Assembly: GCA_030584005.1 (NCBI GenBank)
Contig: CP129486.1
Location: 561,556-625,555 of the forward strand
Reading direction: 5' to 3'
DNA length: 64,000 bases
Source: Bdellovibrionota bacterium
Lineage (GTDB): Bacteria > Bdellovibrionota_C > UBA2361 > JAFLCA01
How positions within the stretch are numbered: the first letter of the stretch is position 1; each line of letters opens with the position of its first letter. Both the position numbers and the translations under genes were made by a program. Shown here in pieces: positions 8,309-17,362 of the stretch. The notes beneath the pieces were generated by a model. That model was given only the letters and a program-made list of their open reading frames with translations. It searched no databases and was not told where the DNA came from.

Positions 8309-9231
8309 CACGTTTACCCTCATTTCAGTTCGGCAGATTCAATGTGGCGCTGCCCGTGTTTGGCACCTTTCGCTTGGATGGCGGCGCAATGTTCGGCTCG
8401 GTCCCGCGTGCCTTGTGGTCTAAGCGCATTGCCCCGGACAGTGACCACTGCATACCACTGTGTACCCGCTCGTTGCTGCTGCGATTTGACGGACACACCG
8501 TACTCGTGGATGTCGGGATGGGAGAGAAGTGGAACGAGAGAAGCCGGGAGATCTTCGCGATACGCAATTTCCCACGATCGACACTAGGGTTCGACGATAA
8601 CGAGATTACAGACGTGGTGCTTACCCACCTCCACTTCGATCACGCAGGGGGCGTCTCGCACCATCGCAACGGGGACCCATCAAAGCTGGAGCTCACCTAT
8701 CCCCAGGCACGCCATTTTATCCAGGCAGATAACCTGGCGACCGCAAAGAATCCCTCCTTGAAAGAGCGTGCAAGCTACCTGCGGGAGAATGTGGAGGTGA
8801 TCGAGAAAGGAAAAATAACGCTGCTTCATGGATCAACTGAGATCTTTACCGATTTTTGGGTTCACCAGGTTAATGGACATACTTCTGGTCAGCAGTTTAT
8901 CGAATTACGCTCGGCGGATAGATCCCTTCTCTTTCCTACTGACCTTATACCCACGGCGCACCACGTTCCGCTCCCTTTTACAATGGGGTACGACATGTGT
9001 GCTGCCACGTTGCTTGAAGAAAAGGAACGTTTCCTAGATAGAGCAATCGAACGCAATGCGTTTGTCGTATTCGAGCATGACGTAAAGACTGCTATCGCCG
9101 TAGTGGGGAAGGATGAGCGCGGAAGTTTCTGCGTGGAGCAGGGATTCGACTCAACCGAAGCACTGGTAAAGGCATTCCCAGCACTCCAGATAACAACGAA
9201 TGCGCCTGGAGAGGGCATTACATCGCGATAG
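8305..9231 (+). CDS. MBL-fold metallo-hydrolase
   Basis: The metallo-beta-lactamase signature HLHFDHAGG (H-x-H-x-D-H) gives the two-zinc site. Further ligands are expected in 'VNGHTSGQQ' and 'VFEHD'. The 308-residue layout and the 'FGSVPRALW' N-terminal segment resemble the lactonase-like or quorum-quenching-type subgroup (AttM/AhlD neighbours), but the substrate cannot be assigned. It is coupled to tatD by a 4-base overlap and is the last gene of the group starting at 7107. Confidence 0.88.
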   Translation: MTRLPSFQFGRFNVALPVFGTFRLDGGAMFGSVPRALWSKRIAPDSDHCIPLCTRSLLLRFDGHTVLVDVGMGEKWNERSREIFAIRNFPRSTLGFDDNEITDVVLTHLHFDHAGGVSHHRNGDPSKLELTYPQARHFIQADNLATAKNPSLKERASYLRENVEVIEKGKITLLHGSTEIFTDFWVHQVNGHTSGQQFIELRSADRSLLFPTDLIPTAHHVPLPFTMGYDMCAATLLEEKERFLDRAIERNAFVVFEHDVKTAIAVVGKDERGSFCVEQGFDSTEALVKAFPALQITTNAPGEGITSR

Positions 9232-9258
9232 CCGCGCAGTCAGTCCTTGAAGCACGCT

Positions 9259-9286
9259 TTTACAAGCAGGGGTTCTTGGGTATACT
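9259..9286 (+). promoter_or_regulatory. Sigma-70-type promoter candidate for nuoB
   Basis: TTTACA at 9259-9264 and TATACT at 9281-9286 are separated by 16 bases, 57 bases before the nuoB start. Both hexamers are close to consensus. Confidence 0.6.
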
Positions 9287-9342
9287 CGTTGTGTTTGCAA
9301 GGTTAGCAGCCACTCCGTAGCACCCCCTCTTGGAAGGCAGTT

Positions 9343-9912
9343 ATGATCACCCCTTCTCCTCGCTCCGAAAACCCAGGTTTCATGTATACACAGCTTGAAA
9401 GCTACTTGGGCTGGGCCCGCAAGTATTCCTTGTTCACCTATCCATTCGTAACCGCTTGTTGTGGAATGGAGTTCATGGCGGTGAGTTGCTCGCATTATGA
9501 TACGGATCGCTTTGGTGCCGCTCTTCCACGTTTCACACCGCGCCAGTCGGATCTGCTTTTCGTAGTCGGAACGATTAATCATAAATTGGCGCCGGTGCTT
9601 CTGCGGGTTTACGAGCAGATGGCGGAGCCTAAGTGGGTGGTTGCGTTTGGTGCTTGTGCCTCGTCGGGAGGCTTCTACGACAACTACACCACCGTCGCCG
9701 GCATTGATAAGATCCTCCCGGTCGATATGTACATTCCCGGGTGCCCCCCACGGCCGGAAACGGTGATTGATGCGCTCATGCATCTCCAGAGAAATATCAA
9801 CCGGTCACGACAGCAGATTGTCGGTGAACATGGCGGAAAACAGCCCCATCCTGAACTGCCAACCCTTCTCGGGGACGAGATAAAGGTGGGCTCTTCTGAT
9901 GTCAGCATATGA
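9343..9912 (+). CDS. nuoB: NADH-quinone oxidoreductase subunit B (NuoB)-like
   Basis: NuoB carries the terminal N2 [4Fe-4S] cluster of complex I at the quinone site. The four ligands are present: adjacent C39-C40 in 'TACCGMEF', C105 in 'FGACASSGG' and C134 in 'IPGCPPRPE'. Length 189 is normal. The gene stands alone: upstream is a hydrolase group and downstream a convergent kinase gene, with no nuoA, C or D. It has its own promoter candidate. Related small subunits of membrane hydrogenases share the fold, but the 'CCGMEFM' form is typical of complex I. Confidence 0.9.
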   Translation: MITPSPRSENPGFMYTQLESYLGWARKYSLFTYPFVTACCGMEFMAVSCSHYDTDRFGAALPRFTPRQSDLLFVVGTINHKLAPVLLRVYEQMAEPKWVVAFGACASSGGFYDNYTTVAGIDKILPVDMYIPGCPPRPETVIDALMHLQRNINRSRQQIVGEHGGKQPHPELPTLLGDEIKVGSSDVSI

Positions 9913-9941
9913 GGGCTACTCCGACCTTGTCCCCTCTCGGC

Positions 9942-11828
9942 TCAGGCGACTTCCTGAAGTCGCTGCGTCTCTTCCTCTAAAAGATATTCAAGGAGCGCCC
10001 CACCCTCGACCGGTTTCTCAAACGTCTTATCCACCAAGGCGGCAAGCTCCGGTGTGAGCCTTACATTGCCCGAACACAGAATGCGTTTGGCATGGCCGCA
10101 ATGGCTTTGACAGCGCCGTAACACCGCTTCGCTACCACCTGGAATGCTGCCATCGGTAATGATGGCGCTTAGGTTTGCGTCGATCTTGCGCAGCGCCTCC
10201 TCCGCACTCTGCGCACGATGAACAACATAACCCGCTCGCCCAAGAATACGCTCCATTACCAGTAGTGTATCGATGTCATCATCAACCAGTAACACGCTCT
10301 TCGCCGGCACTGCGGCCACCGGCCCCAGAGCGACCTGGCTCACTGCAGAGCGGCCCAACGCAAGGGTGAATGTAGAACCTTGGCCCAAATGAGACTCAAC
10401 AAGGATCTCTGCGGCATTGGCCTCAGCCAGTAACTTGGTCACTACAAGCCCTAATCCGTTTCCGTCCGAACTCGCCGAGGACAATCTTACAAACGGCTGA
10501 AAGAGGCGCTTTTGTTCCTCGATACCGATTCCCGGCCCGCTATCGCGCACCATGACAGAAGCGCTACCGGATTGCTCGATACGCACCGATACACTGACTT
10601 CTCCACTCTCCGTGTACTTAATCGCATTACTTAGAAAGTTGCTAAGGATGCGTCGAAAATGCCTGCTATCGAATTGAATCTTCAGGTCCGCCTGCACAGG
10701 TTCGAGTCTGAGCTCAAGTCCCTTGGCGCGCGCACTGACGCGAAAGCTTGCCACGAGAGAAGACAACGCCTCCCCCACATCGATCACTCCCTGCTTAGCC
10801 ACAAGAAAGCCGGCTTCATGCCGCGCATAGTCGAGTACATCTTCCAGCAACTCTCCTAGAGCGCGGCAATTAACCGCCGCCACATCGATGAGCTCTGCTG
10901 AGGAACTGTTTACTCCCTCATCCTTCATGAGCGAGAGGACCGCCAGTACGTTATGAAGCGGGGTGCGCAGATCATGAGAAAGCTGTGTCAGGTACTGGTC
11001 CCGCTGATTGACCAATGATTCAGCACGTTGTGCCTTATCGTTTAAATTCCGCACGAGGTGCATCACCCGCCATTGCTCGGAGACGACCTCACGCAGCTCT
11101 CGAGCACGTTCCAGCTCCTCCTGTGTGGGGGGAATTCCTCCAAATCCCCACCACAGTATGAGCATCTTATCGGACGCGGGAAGCAGCACCGGTTCAACTA
11201 CGGTGTGGTAAATTCCAAGCGAGCTGAAATCGGCGAAGAAACGCGGCGCATCGACGTGGGACACATAGCCCAGAGCACTCGAAGACCCCTCATCAATATA
11301 GCCACGCAAGAACGATTCGATGTAGCGCTCAGCCCGCGGTGGTGCATCTCCTTTAAGGACTACTGCGGCGGAGCTCGAACGGCTTCGCACTGCTTCGATT
11401 ATGGCCACACACTTCGCCCGGTACCTGGTCACCATGTGTTCAAGCACCTTGCCGTGCAGCTCATGATCGGACGACGCCGAAAGATCTATATTCTCGCTGC
11501 CCCCTAACGGCGCTTGCATAGCTCGTACCGACTCGTTACGACTACGCTGCTGATCAAGCTCCCATTGCAATACACCGATGCGATAGAGCACCGTATCGAG
11601 ATGCTGCGCTGCTACGCCCCCTAATCGCGACCAGGCCAGCGCCATCGCGCTCCGTAACGGATTAAGGCTCGGCTTTCGTGCCGAGTGGAGCGCCCTAACA
11701 ATGAAGCGGAGATCTCGTTGGTGAAGCAGTACTTCACACCATAATACGAAGCTGACGACTCCAAGAAGAAGCCGGTCACCGCTCCATACACTTGCAACGA
11801 TGGCGACAGCAGCGAGAGCAAGTATCAT
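9942..11828 (-). CDS. Hybrid sensor histidine kinase (last gene of the Tad operon)
   Basis: A 628-residue membrane kinase. Two hydrophobic N-terminal segments (about residues 1-35) are followed by a GAF-like sensory stretch. The HisKA H-box QLSHDLRTPLH carries His285. The HATPase domain holds an N-box 'NFLSNAIKYT', 'DSGPGI' and 'GNGLGL'. A C-terminal receiver follows (about 505-620; 'VLLVDDD', Asp in 'AIITDGSIPG', Lys in 'TFEKP'). It overlaps the upstream response regulator by 4 bases, so it belongs to the pilus operon and probably tunes pilus expression or assembly. Confidence 0.9.
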   Translation of the reverse strand: MILALAAVAIVASVWSGDRLLLGVVSFVLWCEVLLHQRDLRFIVRALHSARKPSLNPLRSAMALAWSRLGGVAAQHLDTVLYRIGVLQWELDQQRSRNESVRAMQAPLGGSENIDLSASSDHELHGKVLEHMVTRYRAKCVAIIEAVRSRSSSAAVVLKGDAPPRAERYIESFLRGYIDEGSSSALGYVSHVDAPRFFADFSSLGIYHTVVEPVLLPASDKMLILWWGFGGIPPTQEELERARELREVVSEQWRVMHLVRNLNDKAQRAESLVNQRDQYLTQLSHDLRTPLHNVLAVLSLMKDEGVNSSSAELIDVAAVNCRALGELLEDVLDYARHEAGFLVAKQGVIDVGEALSSLVASFRVSARAKGLELRLEPVQADLKIQFDSRHFRRILSNFLSNAIKYTESGEVSVSVRIEQSGSASVMVRDSGPGIGIEEQKRLFQPFVRLSSASSDGNGLGLVVTKLLAEANAAEILVESHLGQGSTFTLALGRSAVSQVALGPVAAVPAKSVLLVDDDIDTLLVMERILGRAGYVVHRAQSAEEALRKIDANLSAIITDGSIPGGSEAVLRRCQSHCGHAKRILCSGNVRLTPELAALVDKTFEKPVEGGALLEYLLEEETQRLQEVA

Positions 11829-13111
11829 GCGGCATCCTTTCCTTCAATGCGCTCTGCGCGTCGCATGAATCTGGCCACATAGGCCGCAATTACACGCGGA
11901 TCTTCATGCTTCCTGAGACAGGCATGAGCTCCCTCCGAGATGAGCTGCACTTCAAGCTCAGCGCTTGTGTCGGAGGTCAACATCAGCACAGGGATTGAAC
12001 TCCATTCGGAATGAGCCTTGAGCGCACCCACGAGATCCCTTCCTCCCATACCCGGCATATGCACATCAGAGAGAATCGCGGCAGGGAGGCATGAGCTATG
12101 CCTCAATGCCTCCAGTGCTTCGGTGCCGCTTGCGCATCGTGTGCAGGTAATTCCCTGCCGAGAGAGATATCGGCTCAGTACTTGCGCGAATATCCCCTGA
12201 TCCTCGACTATCATCACTTGGTCCGAGTACCTATGTGGGGTGCTTGTCACCTGCGCAGCTCCGACATCACCGGCCCTGACCTCGATCCGTTCTGGCTCAA
12301 CCTTAGGTGAAGCTGCTCTTGAAAATACAAAGGTACCCCCTGATGAGAGGCGCAGCTCCCAATCTGTACCCCCAAGGCTGCGATTGAGATTCGCTCCGTT
12401 TGCGCACCACTCCCGAAGCGTCCTGCTCAGCTCCCCATGAATGACACCTCTTGCTAGCTTATTGCCCCGCGTCACAAAGCGATATTCAGCCGTTCTTGAT
12501 AAGACCTCGGGCAGGTGCAGAGTGAGCTCTATTGCATCGTGCTTCTCTGCCTCTCTCATCAAAGCGAGCAGCCCCTTCTCGGCCCGATCACGTTCTTTTC
12601 GGGGACTCTCCAAGCTTCCGTCCACCTCGATGCTTGCAGGCAAGACTCCCAGCGCTCTTCTCACCGTCGGCCATGTTACAAGCACCTTGGGGTAGCCGCT
12701 CAGCGCAGGTAATTGGTCCTCTACAAGGGCGGGATCGACACACGCGACGACCTCTATCTGGCCATCGACTACAACAGGCATGCAGCCGCATCGGTAGTAT
12801 TCGGTAAGTGAGATTCCGGGAAACTGTTGGGTGACTTTCTCTCTATCAAGGGACGGAAGCACCGATGAGAAGGGGAGCCCCAATACCTTGGCCACTTCTT
12901 CCAGCACTTGTGGCAGGGGAATCTCCAGCACCTTCGCCACCAATGTCAGCACATCTCTTGGGTCGGTGCAGTTTAGGAGGACGCTGTCGAAGTCCTGGCG
13001 ACTCATCGAACGGGATAGCGCCCGTACTACTGAACCACATGCAGGCCGCTTGGGCCGAAGGGCTCGGATAAACGAAAGGGCGGTTCGAGTACAGGAACGG
13101 ACTAGAAACAT
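11825..13111 (-). CDS. Response regulator with MshEN/GspE-N-like N-terminal domain
   Basis: The N-terminal part (about residues 40-150) resembles the GspE/MshE N-terminal domain ('ISLTEYYRCGCMPVVVDGQIEVVACVDP'), which in MshE-type ATPases binds cyclic di-GMP. The middle part is unassigned. The C-terminal receiver (about 290-410) has 'VMIVEDQ', phospho-Asp in 'AILSDVHMPGMGG' and Lys in 'ACLRKHED'. I chose the ATG at 13111, 7 bases after the tadC stop and 9 bases after GAAGGAAG; a GTG at 13141 inside tadC is an alternative. Its 3' end overlaps the kinase start, so the pair is a two-component system within the operon. Confidence 0.82.
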   Translation of the reverse strand: MFLVRSCTRTALSFIRALRPKRPACGSVVRALSRSMSRQDFDSVLLNCTDPRDVLTLVAKVLEIPLPQVLEEVAKVLGLPFSSVLPSLDREKVTQQFPGISLTEYYRCGCMPVVVDGQIEVVACVDPALVEDQLPALSGYPKVLVTWPTVRRALGVLPASIEVDGSLESPRKERDRAEKGLLALMREAEKHDAIELTLHLPEVLSRTAEYRFVTRGNKLARGVIHGELSRTLREWCANGANLNRSLGGTDWELRLSSGGTFVFSRAASPKVEPERIEVRAGDVGAAQVTSTPHRYSDQVMIVEDQGIFAQVLSRYLSRQGITCTRCASGTEALEALRHSSCLPAAILSDVHMPGMGGRDLVGALKAHSEWSSIPVLMLTSDTSAELEVQLISEGAHACLRKHEDPRVIAAYVARFMRRAERIEGKDAA

Positions 13112-13118
13112 ATAGTGC

Positions 13119-13976
13119 TTACTTCCTTCCCGCCGCTCCACTGGCCGCCGGGATCTGAGCCCGCGTGGCGATGTCCATCACGCTCAATAGCGGCGGCGTG
13201 AGAAACAAAACTATCAGGCCAGTGAAGGTGAGAATCAGCGGCATGGTGGCTTTAGCGGGCAGCTTCGCGATCTCCTCCTCAATCGTTTCTTGATAGTGAA
13301 GCAGAGTGGCGTCACTCAGCTCCCTCAAGGGTGCTATCAATTCTCCCCCTTCCTTATGTGCCATTGCCAAGTGCAAGAATGCATGCCGAATCGAGTGCGA
13401 CCCTGTGTCGACGGCAATGTCCTGCAGCGCCCGTTCGAAGCTCATCCCTCTATCCGATCGCGAGAGCACCTCGGCCAACAGAGCGCACACAGGGTTCGAA
13501 CCCTCGTTTGTCATTTCTGTCTGACGCTGTTCGTGCTGCACCACCGCCCTGACTGCCGAGAGCACATCGAGTCCGGCATGGGCGGCCATCACAATTCGCT
13601 CCATCATCAAGGGCACATAGAAGTCGAGCTCTCGGAGTGCGGCCGACTTATCACGTTCATGGAGTCGCCTTTGTACAATGAAGCCGAGACACAGCCCGAT
13701 GCCAAACAGTATGAATATGGATGACACCGAACTACCCGCGAGGCCTCCTGCTCCACTTACGGCTGCTGCTATTAGAACTGGCAAGTAGCGTCGATACCCG
13801 CGAGTAGTAGATACGCGCCCATCACCCCTGCGCTGCTCAATCCGCCCCCCCCCGCTGTCGCCACTATCTCCAAGAGAGTTCCACACATCCACAGCGCTGC
13901 GGCACTGACGCCGCTCCCATGCCACCGCAAGTGCCGTGCAGCCCATGACAATAGCAAGATTAAGTAGCATTCCCAT
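13119..13976 (-). CDS. tadC: Tad pilus inner-membrane platform protein TadC
   Basis: A 285-residue T2SSF-domain membrane protein with N-terminal hydrophobic segments, the cytoplasmic 'MERIVMAAHAGLDVLSAVRAVV' helix region, the acidic 'HKEGGELIAPLRELSD' stretch, and a C-terminal membrane hairpin 'MPLILTFTGLIVLFLTPPLL'. TadC with TadB forms the platform that couples the CpaF ATPase to pilin extrusion. It starts 3 bases after the tadB stop. A run of Cs near 13846 could be slippage-prone. Confidence 0.88.
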   Translation of the reverse strand: MGMLLNLAIVMGCTALAVAWERRQCRSAVDVWNSLGDSGDSGGGRIEQRRGDGRVSTTRGYRRYLPVLIAAAVSGAGGLAGSSVSSIFILFGIGLCLGFIVQRRLHERDKSAALRELDFYVPLMMERIVMAAHAGLDVLSAVRAVVQHEQRQTEMTNEGSNPVCALLAEVLSRSDRGMSFERALQDIAVDTGSHSIRHAFLHLAMAHKEGGELIAPLRELSDATLLHYQETIEEEIAKLPAKATMPLILTFTGLIVLFLTPPLLSVMDIATRAQIPAASGAAGRK

Positions 13977-13979
13977 GAT

Positions 13980-14816
13980 CTACCTGTGGCTCCCTGAGAT
14001 GCGTAGCATCCATGCTATCCCGAGGACGATTGCAAATAATCCAGCGAAGATTAGTTTGCTCCCGGAGGGATGAGAGAGCGCTATCTCCATTGCTTGCGGG
14101 TTGCTGATACCCTGAATTATGCCGATGGCGATCGCGCATCCACCGATACCGATAGCCGATAGCTTCTGAAGCGCCACGGCCGCCTTCACCTTCCGCCTGA
14201 AGGACTGCCGATTCCTTGTTACCCGTACGAGACGCCTTAGACACTCGCTCAAGGAGGCACCTTCCTTGCGAGCAAGCACGAAGGCTGTACGAAACAGCTG
14301 CAAGTCTGGGTGGCGTACTGAGGTGCCGAAGTGGTGAATTGCCTCCTCCTCCGTAGCTCCACGCTCAAGGGCGGACTTTACTCTTTGAAGCTCCTTGCGC
14401 ATCACCGAATTTTCTTCGAAGAGCTCTGACGTAGCTAAGAGCGCCATCAGTGGATCAAGCCCAGTACGCACTGCCGAGGCGAGCGCAAGAAGGAGCGCTG
14501 GATAATCACGTTCAAATGCCTGCGATTGTTGTGCAGTCTCACGTTTTGCTTTCAGAATGCTCACCGCAATGCACAGGCCAAATGCTATTACGCCCCACAA
14601 TGGACCGAATCCCGCAGCGACTGCTATGGCGAAGCAGAGATAGATGAGCGCCAAGGCTGGCGAAACTCGGTACTGCGAACAGAATCGCGCTAGTTCGGAG
14701 TCAACTGATGTGGCTCGTTGCGGGCGAGCGTGTGCGGTACCTCTCTCCTCAGCCAGCACTACGCCGCTGAGCAAAGTTCTGCCTCGCTCGATCTCCCTGG
14801 CCTGGGCGACTACCAT
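13980..14816 (-). CDS. tadB: Tad pilus inner-membrane platform protein TadB
   Basis: A 278-residue T2SSF-family protein: paired hydrophobic segments near residues 52-90, a T2SSF core with 'FERDYPALLLALASAVRTGLDPLMAL' and 'LARKEGASLSECLRRL', and C-terminal membrane helices. It overlaps cpaF by 7 bases and precedes tadC by 3. The tandem of two T2SSF genes after a CpaF ATPase is diagnostic of Tad systems rather than of type II secretion or type IVa pili. Confidence 0.88.
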   Translation of the reverse strand: MVVAQAREIERGRTLLSGVVLAEERGTAHARPQRATSVDSELARFCSQYRVSPALALIYLCFAIAVAAGFGPLWGVIAFGLCIAVSILKAKRETAQQSQAFERDYPALLLALASAVRTGLDPLMALLATSELFEENSVMRKELQRVKSALERGATEEEAIHHFGTSVRHPDLQLFRTAFVLARKEGASLSECLRRLVRVTRNRQSFRRKVKAAVALQKLSAIGIGGCAIAIGIIQGISNPQAMEIALSHPSGSKLIFAGLFAIVLGIAWMLRISGSHR

Positions 14817-16186
14817 ACAGCCTCCCTCGATGACCGCATGGGTACCCGGTCCTCTCCCAGGTGCAGCACCGCAGGCAAGGCTGAAAGCATACAGGGGGCA
14901 TCTCCCGACTCAATCAGATCGCGATACGCGCTGACCTTGCTGACTACCTGCCAGGTTGGGGTGCCCTGCTGCAGACGATAGCTGAACATCTCACGGTGAC
15001 GTATTCCCCCGTCGGCTACAGGACCAATCTCCCTCACCTCCATGATTCTCCGTTGCCGAGTGGTATGGCAGATATCGACATACACAACGGTCTGAACCGC
15101 GGTCACTATCTGCTCCGCGATAACCCGTCTCTCCACTCCACGTTGTGCACGCCCTAAGAACAGTTCTAAGCGTACCAGTGCCTCGGGCACACTGCGCGCA
15201 TGAATTGTGGAGAGTCCTGGGTGACCAGATGCACACACATCGACAAAGGCCTCCGCCGCCTCGGCGTCACGCATTTCACCAAAGATGATCCGATTCATGG
15301 CCATGCGCATGCCCGCACGAATGCATTCGCTCGGAGTGACTCTTCCCGCGCCATCCGTATTCTCTTCACGGGTTCGAATGTAGCGAACATGCGGGAGCTC
15401 AACTTTGATCTCAGGCGTATCCTCTATTACTAGGATAGATTGGGGTTCAGGTATTGATCCGGCTAGCGCTCGGACCAGGGTTGTTTTACCGGTCCCGACT
15501 TCTCCCACCACCAGCACTGTACAGCCGGAACGTACGAGCCCCTGGAGATAGCTGAACACCTCCACCGGGGCCATGCCATGACGACACAGATCCTCTACCG
15601 TCACCCGTGAGAATCGGTTCAAACGGATAGTGAGGTAGGGGCCGGCCTCGCACAGGCACTTGTGCACTGCATGGATACGCGCACTCGTGCCAATCATACC
15701 ATCCGCTATTGGCTTCTTGGTCGAATACGACGATCCGGCTCTCATTAGAAGCTTCTCTACGAAGGCCTCATAAGCCGCCTGGTTCGGGAAGGCGATATTG
15801 GTGACAAAATTGTGGCGGCCTTGCTGGATGCTGACCCGTGAGAAGTCGGTGACTATGATGTCGCTGACTGACGAATCATCGACGAGGGGCTGCAGAATGC
15901 CGAAGGGCTTCTGGTTCCTCTCGACGACCGCTGCGACCTCATCCCGCTCTATATTAGTAATGTCGAGGCCAAGTTTGGTGGCACTCTTTGATATAGCCTG
16001 CAGCAGTTCCTCGTGGGACCGGGACCCTGCTTCAGAACTGCTCTGCTCTTCGCGTTGCAGATCCTCGAGTATCAGTTCAAGAGTAGGCGTGAGAACACGC
16101 CCTACCACCTCTCCCCGTTGAGGGCTCGGTGACTCACGCCGGGCCATCGGCAGTTCAAGGAGTGTAGAGTTTCCAATCCGACGCAT
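14810..16186 (-). CDS. cpaF: Tad pilus assembly ATPase CpaF/TadA
   Basis: A hexameric secretion ATPase that powers Flp pilus assembly at the inner membrane. Walker A is GEVGTGKTT (about residues 228-236), an Asp box is 'ILVIEDTPEIKV', Walker B is 'RIIFGEMRDAEA' and the His box is 'GHPGLSTIHARS'. The N-terminal domain contains 'LVDDSSVSDIIVTD', usual in CpaF. Length 458 is typical. It sits 33 bases after cpaB and overlaps tadB. Confidence 0.93.
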   Translation of the reverse strand: MRRIGNSTLLELPMARRESPSPQRGEVVGRVLTPTLELILEDLQREEQSSSEAGSRSHEELLQAISKSATKLGLDITNIERDEVAAVVERNQKPFGILQPLVDDSSVSDIIVTDFSRVSIQQGRHNFVTNIAFPNQAAYEAFVEKLLMRAGSSYSTKKPIADGMIGTSARIHAVHKCLCEAGPYLTIRLNRFSRVTVEDLCRHGMAPVEVFSYLQGLVRSGCTVLVVGEVGTGKTTLVRALAGSIPEPQSILVIEDTPEIKVELPHVRYIRTREENTDGAGRVTPSECIRAGMRMAMNRIIFGEMRDAEAAEAFVDVCASGHPGLSTIHARSVPEALVRLELFLGRAQRGVERRVIAEQIVTAVQTVVYVDICHTTRQRRIMEVREIGPVADGGIRHREMFSYRLQQGTPTWQVVSKVSAYRDLIESGDAPCMLSALPAVLHLGEDRVPMRSSREAVW

Positions 16187-16219
16187 ACTCCCCTCTCGCG
16201 GGCCAACGCACCACCCGAA

Positions 16220-17110
16220 TTAGCGGCTCACTTCCCTTGCCGCCAAGAATCCCTCCGGAATCGTCTCGCTTCGCACCCATCGGCCTTGCGATAGGGCGAA
16301 ACGCTCCGCCCCATCACCGCCTTGCACCTCTACGAAGCCCTGCACCCCTCCCTTCGCCTCCCCAAGGCCCCGCGACCTTAAAAGCTCGGCAGAGAATGTG
16401 TCGCTCTGCCAAGAATCACCATCGGCAACTCCACGCAGCGCGAAAGCGATTCGTCCTAGGGGGATTGCGGTGTTTATGGCCAGACACTGCTCCTGAGTGA
16501 CCAGCAAGGTCACCGTACTGGGCACTGCTGGGCTCTCGGCCTCTAATGCTTCAACCGAGCGCTCCGCAGAGAGGATACGCACCTTCTCCGCGACAACCGT
16601 GGTCTGGTTATCCTCGACTAGCAGCACATCAACGACCGAACCAGATCGGGCCCACCCCTCCACTGCACTCGTCGCATCCACTCGGACTGTCATCGCGCGC
16701 ATGCCAGGAGGAATACGTTCCACCACTGGATTGGAAGAAAACTGCGAAGCTGCCAAGTTGTCGGCAAATATCGGCAGATTTGCGGGAAGAGCGACGCGGG
16801 TGACATTCTCCGCGTATGGAGTGAGATCTGCCAGGGCTCCCTGGGGGAGTTGGTGCTTGGGGAACTGCACCTCACGCACTGGAATCGACTTGATCTTAGT
16901 CCCCGCAGGTACGGGATCGAGTGGCACTGGAATCGCAACCGTGTCGAACTCAGCGACCACGCGTTCGCGGGTAACCTCTGCCGCCGGCGCCCTGTCGCGT
17001 CCTCGAATCAGCAGTGCCGCGAACACTACGGCTCCTGCCAGTACAAAGACACCCATGTTAGAACGCCCTCGACCCCGTCGAGGAATTGACTGCTTCTTCC
17101 TTGCTGTCAT
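16220..17110 (-). CDS. cpaB: Flp pilus assembly protein CpaB/RcpC
   Basis: One N-terminal membrane helix (about residues 20-40: 'MGVFVLAGAVVFAALLI') leads to a periplasmic SAF domain ('VPAGTKIKSIPVREVQFPKHQLP') and the RcpC/CpaB domain ('MRAMTVRVDATSAVEGWARSG'). CpaB proteins link the inner-membrane machine to the outer-membrane secretin. No secretin gene (cpaC/rcpA) is in this operon. It lies 14 bases after the pilin gene. Confidence 0.88.
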   Translation of the reverse strand: MTARKKQSIPRRGRGRSNMGVFVLAGAVVFAALLIRGRDRAPAAEVTRERVVAEFDTVAIPVPLDPVPAGTKIKSIPVREVQFPKHQLPQGALADLTPYAENVTRVALPANLPIFADNLAASQFSSNPVVERIPPGMRAMTVRVDATSAVEGWARSGSVVDVLLVEDNQTTVVAEKVRILSAERSVEALEAESPAVPSTVTLLVTQEQCLAINTAIPLGRIAFALRGVADGDSWQSDTFSAELLRSRGLGEAKGGVQGFVEVQGGDGAERFALSQGRWVRSETIPEGFLAAREVSR

Positions 17111-17124
17111 GGCTAGTGCTCCGA

Positions 17125-17319
17125 CTATGGAGGTGTTTGAGTCCCCTCCTCTATCTCAGTGGTACGAGCATCCATCCACCCAACGAGGCCATCGATGAGA
17201 TTGCTCACGCTCCCCCCAAATCGACCCAGCGCGAGCCAGACGATGCCTGCCAGAATTGCCGCTCCTGCACAGTACTCGAGCAGCGTATAGCCGCCCTGTT
17301 TTCTCTTGTAATGCTTCAT
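17125..17319 (-). CDS. flp: Flp-type pilin precursor
   Basis: A 64-residue prepilin. A basic leader (M-K-H-Y-K-R-K-Q-G) ends with Gly, followed by the Flp-type mature start G-Y-T-L-L-E-Y with the conserved Glu-Tyr and a hydrophobic helix 'CAGAAILAGIVWLALG'. The start chosen is the ATG at 17319 because GGAGG lies 5 bases before it; a farther upstream frame extension lacks a ribosome-binding site. Unusually the pilin is between cpaE and cpaB instead of heading the operon. A prepilin peptidase gene at 42106 could process it. Confidence 0.85.
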   Translation of the reverse strand: MKHYKRKQGGYTLLEYCAGAAILAGIVWLALGRFGGSVSNLIDGLVGWMDARTTEIEEGTQTPP

Positions 17320-17362
17320 AGTGTCCTCCGTATTACACACCCTCTATACAAGATCTCCCTCT

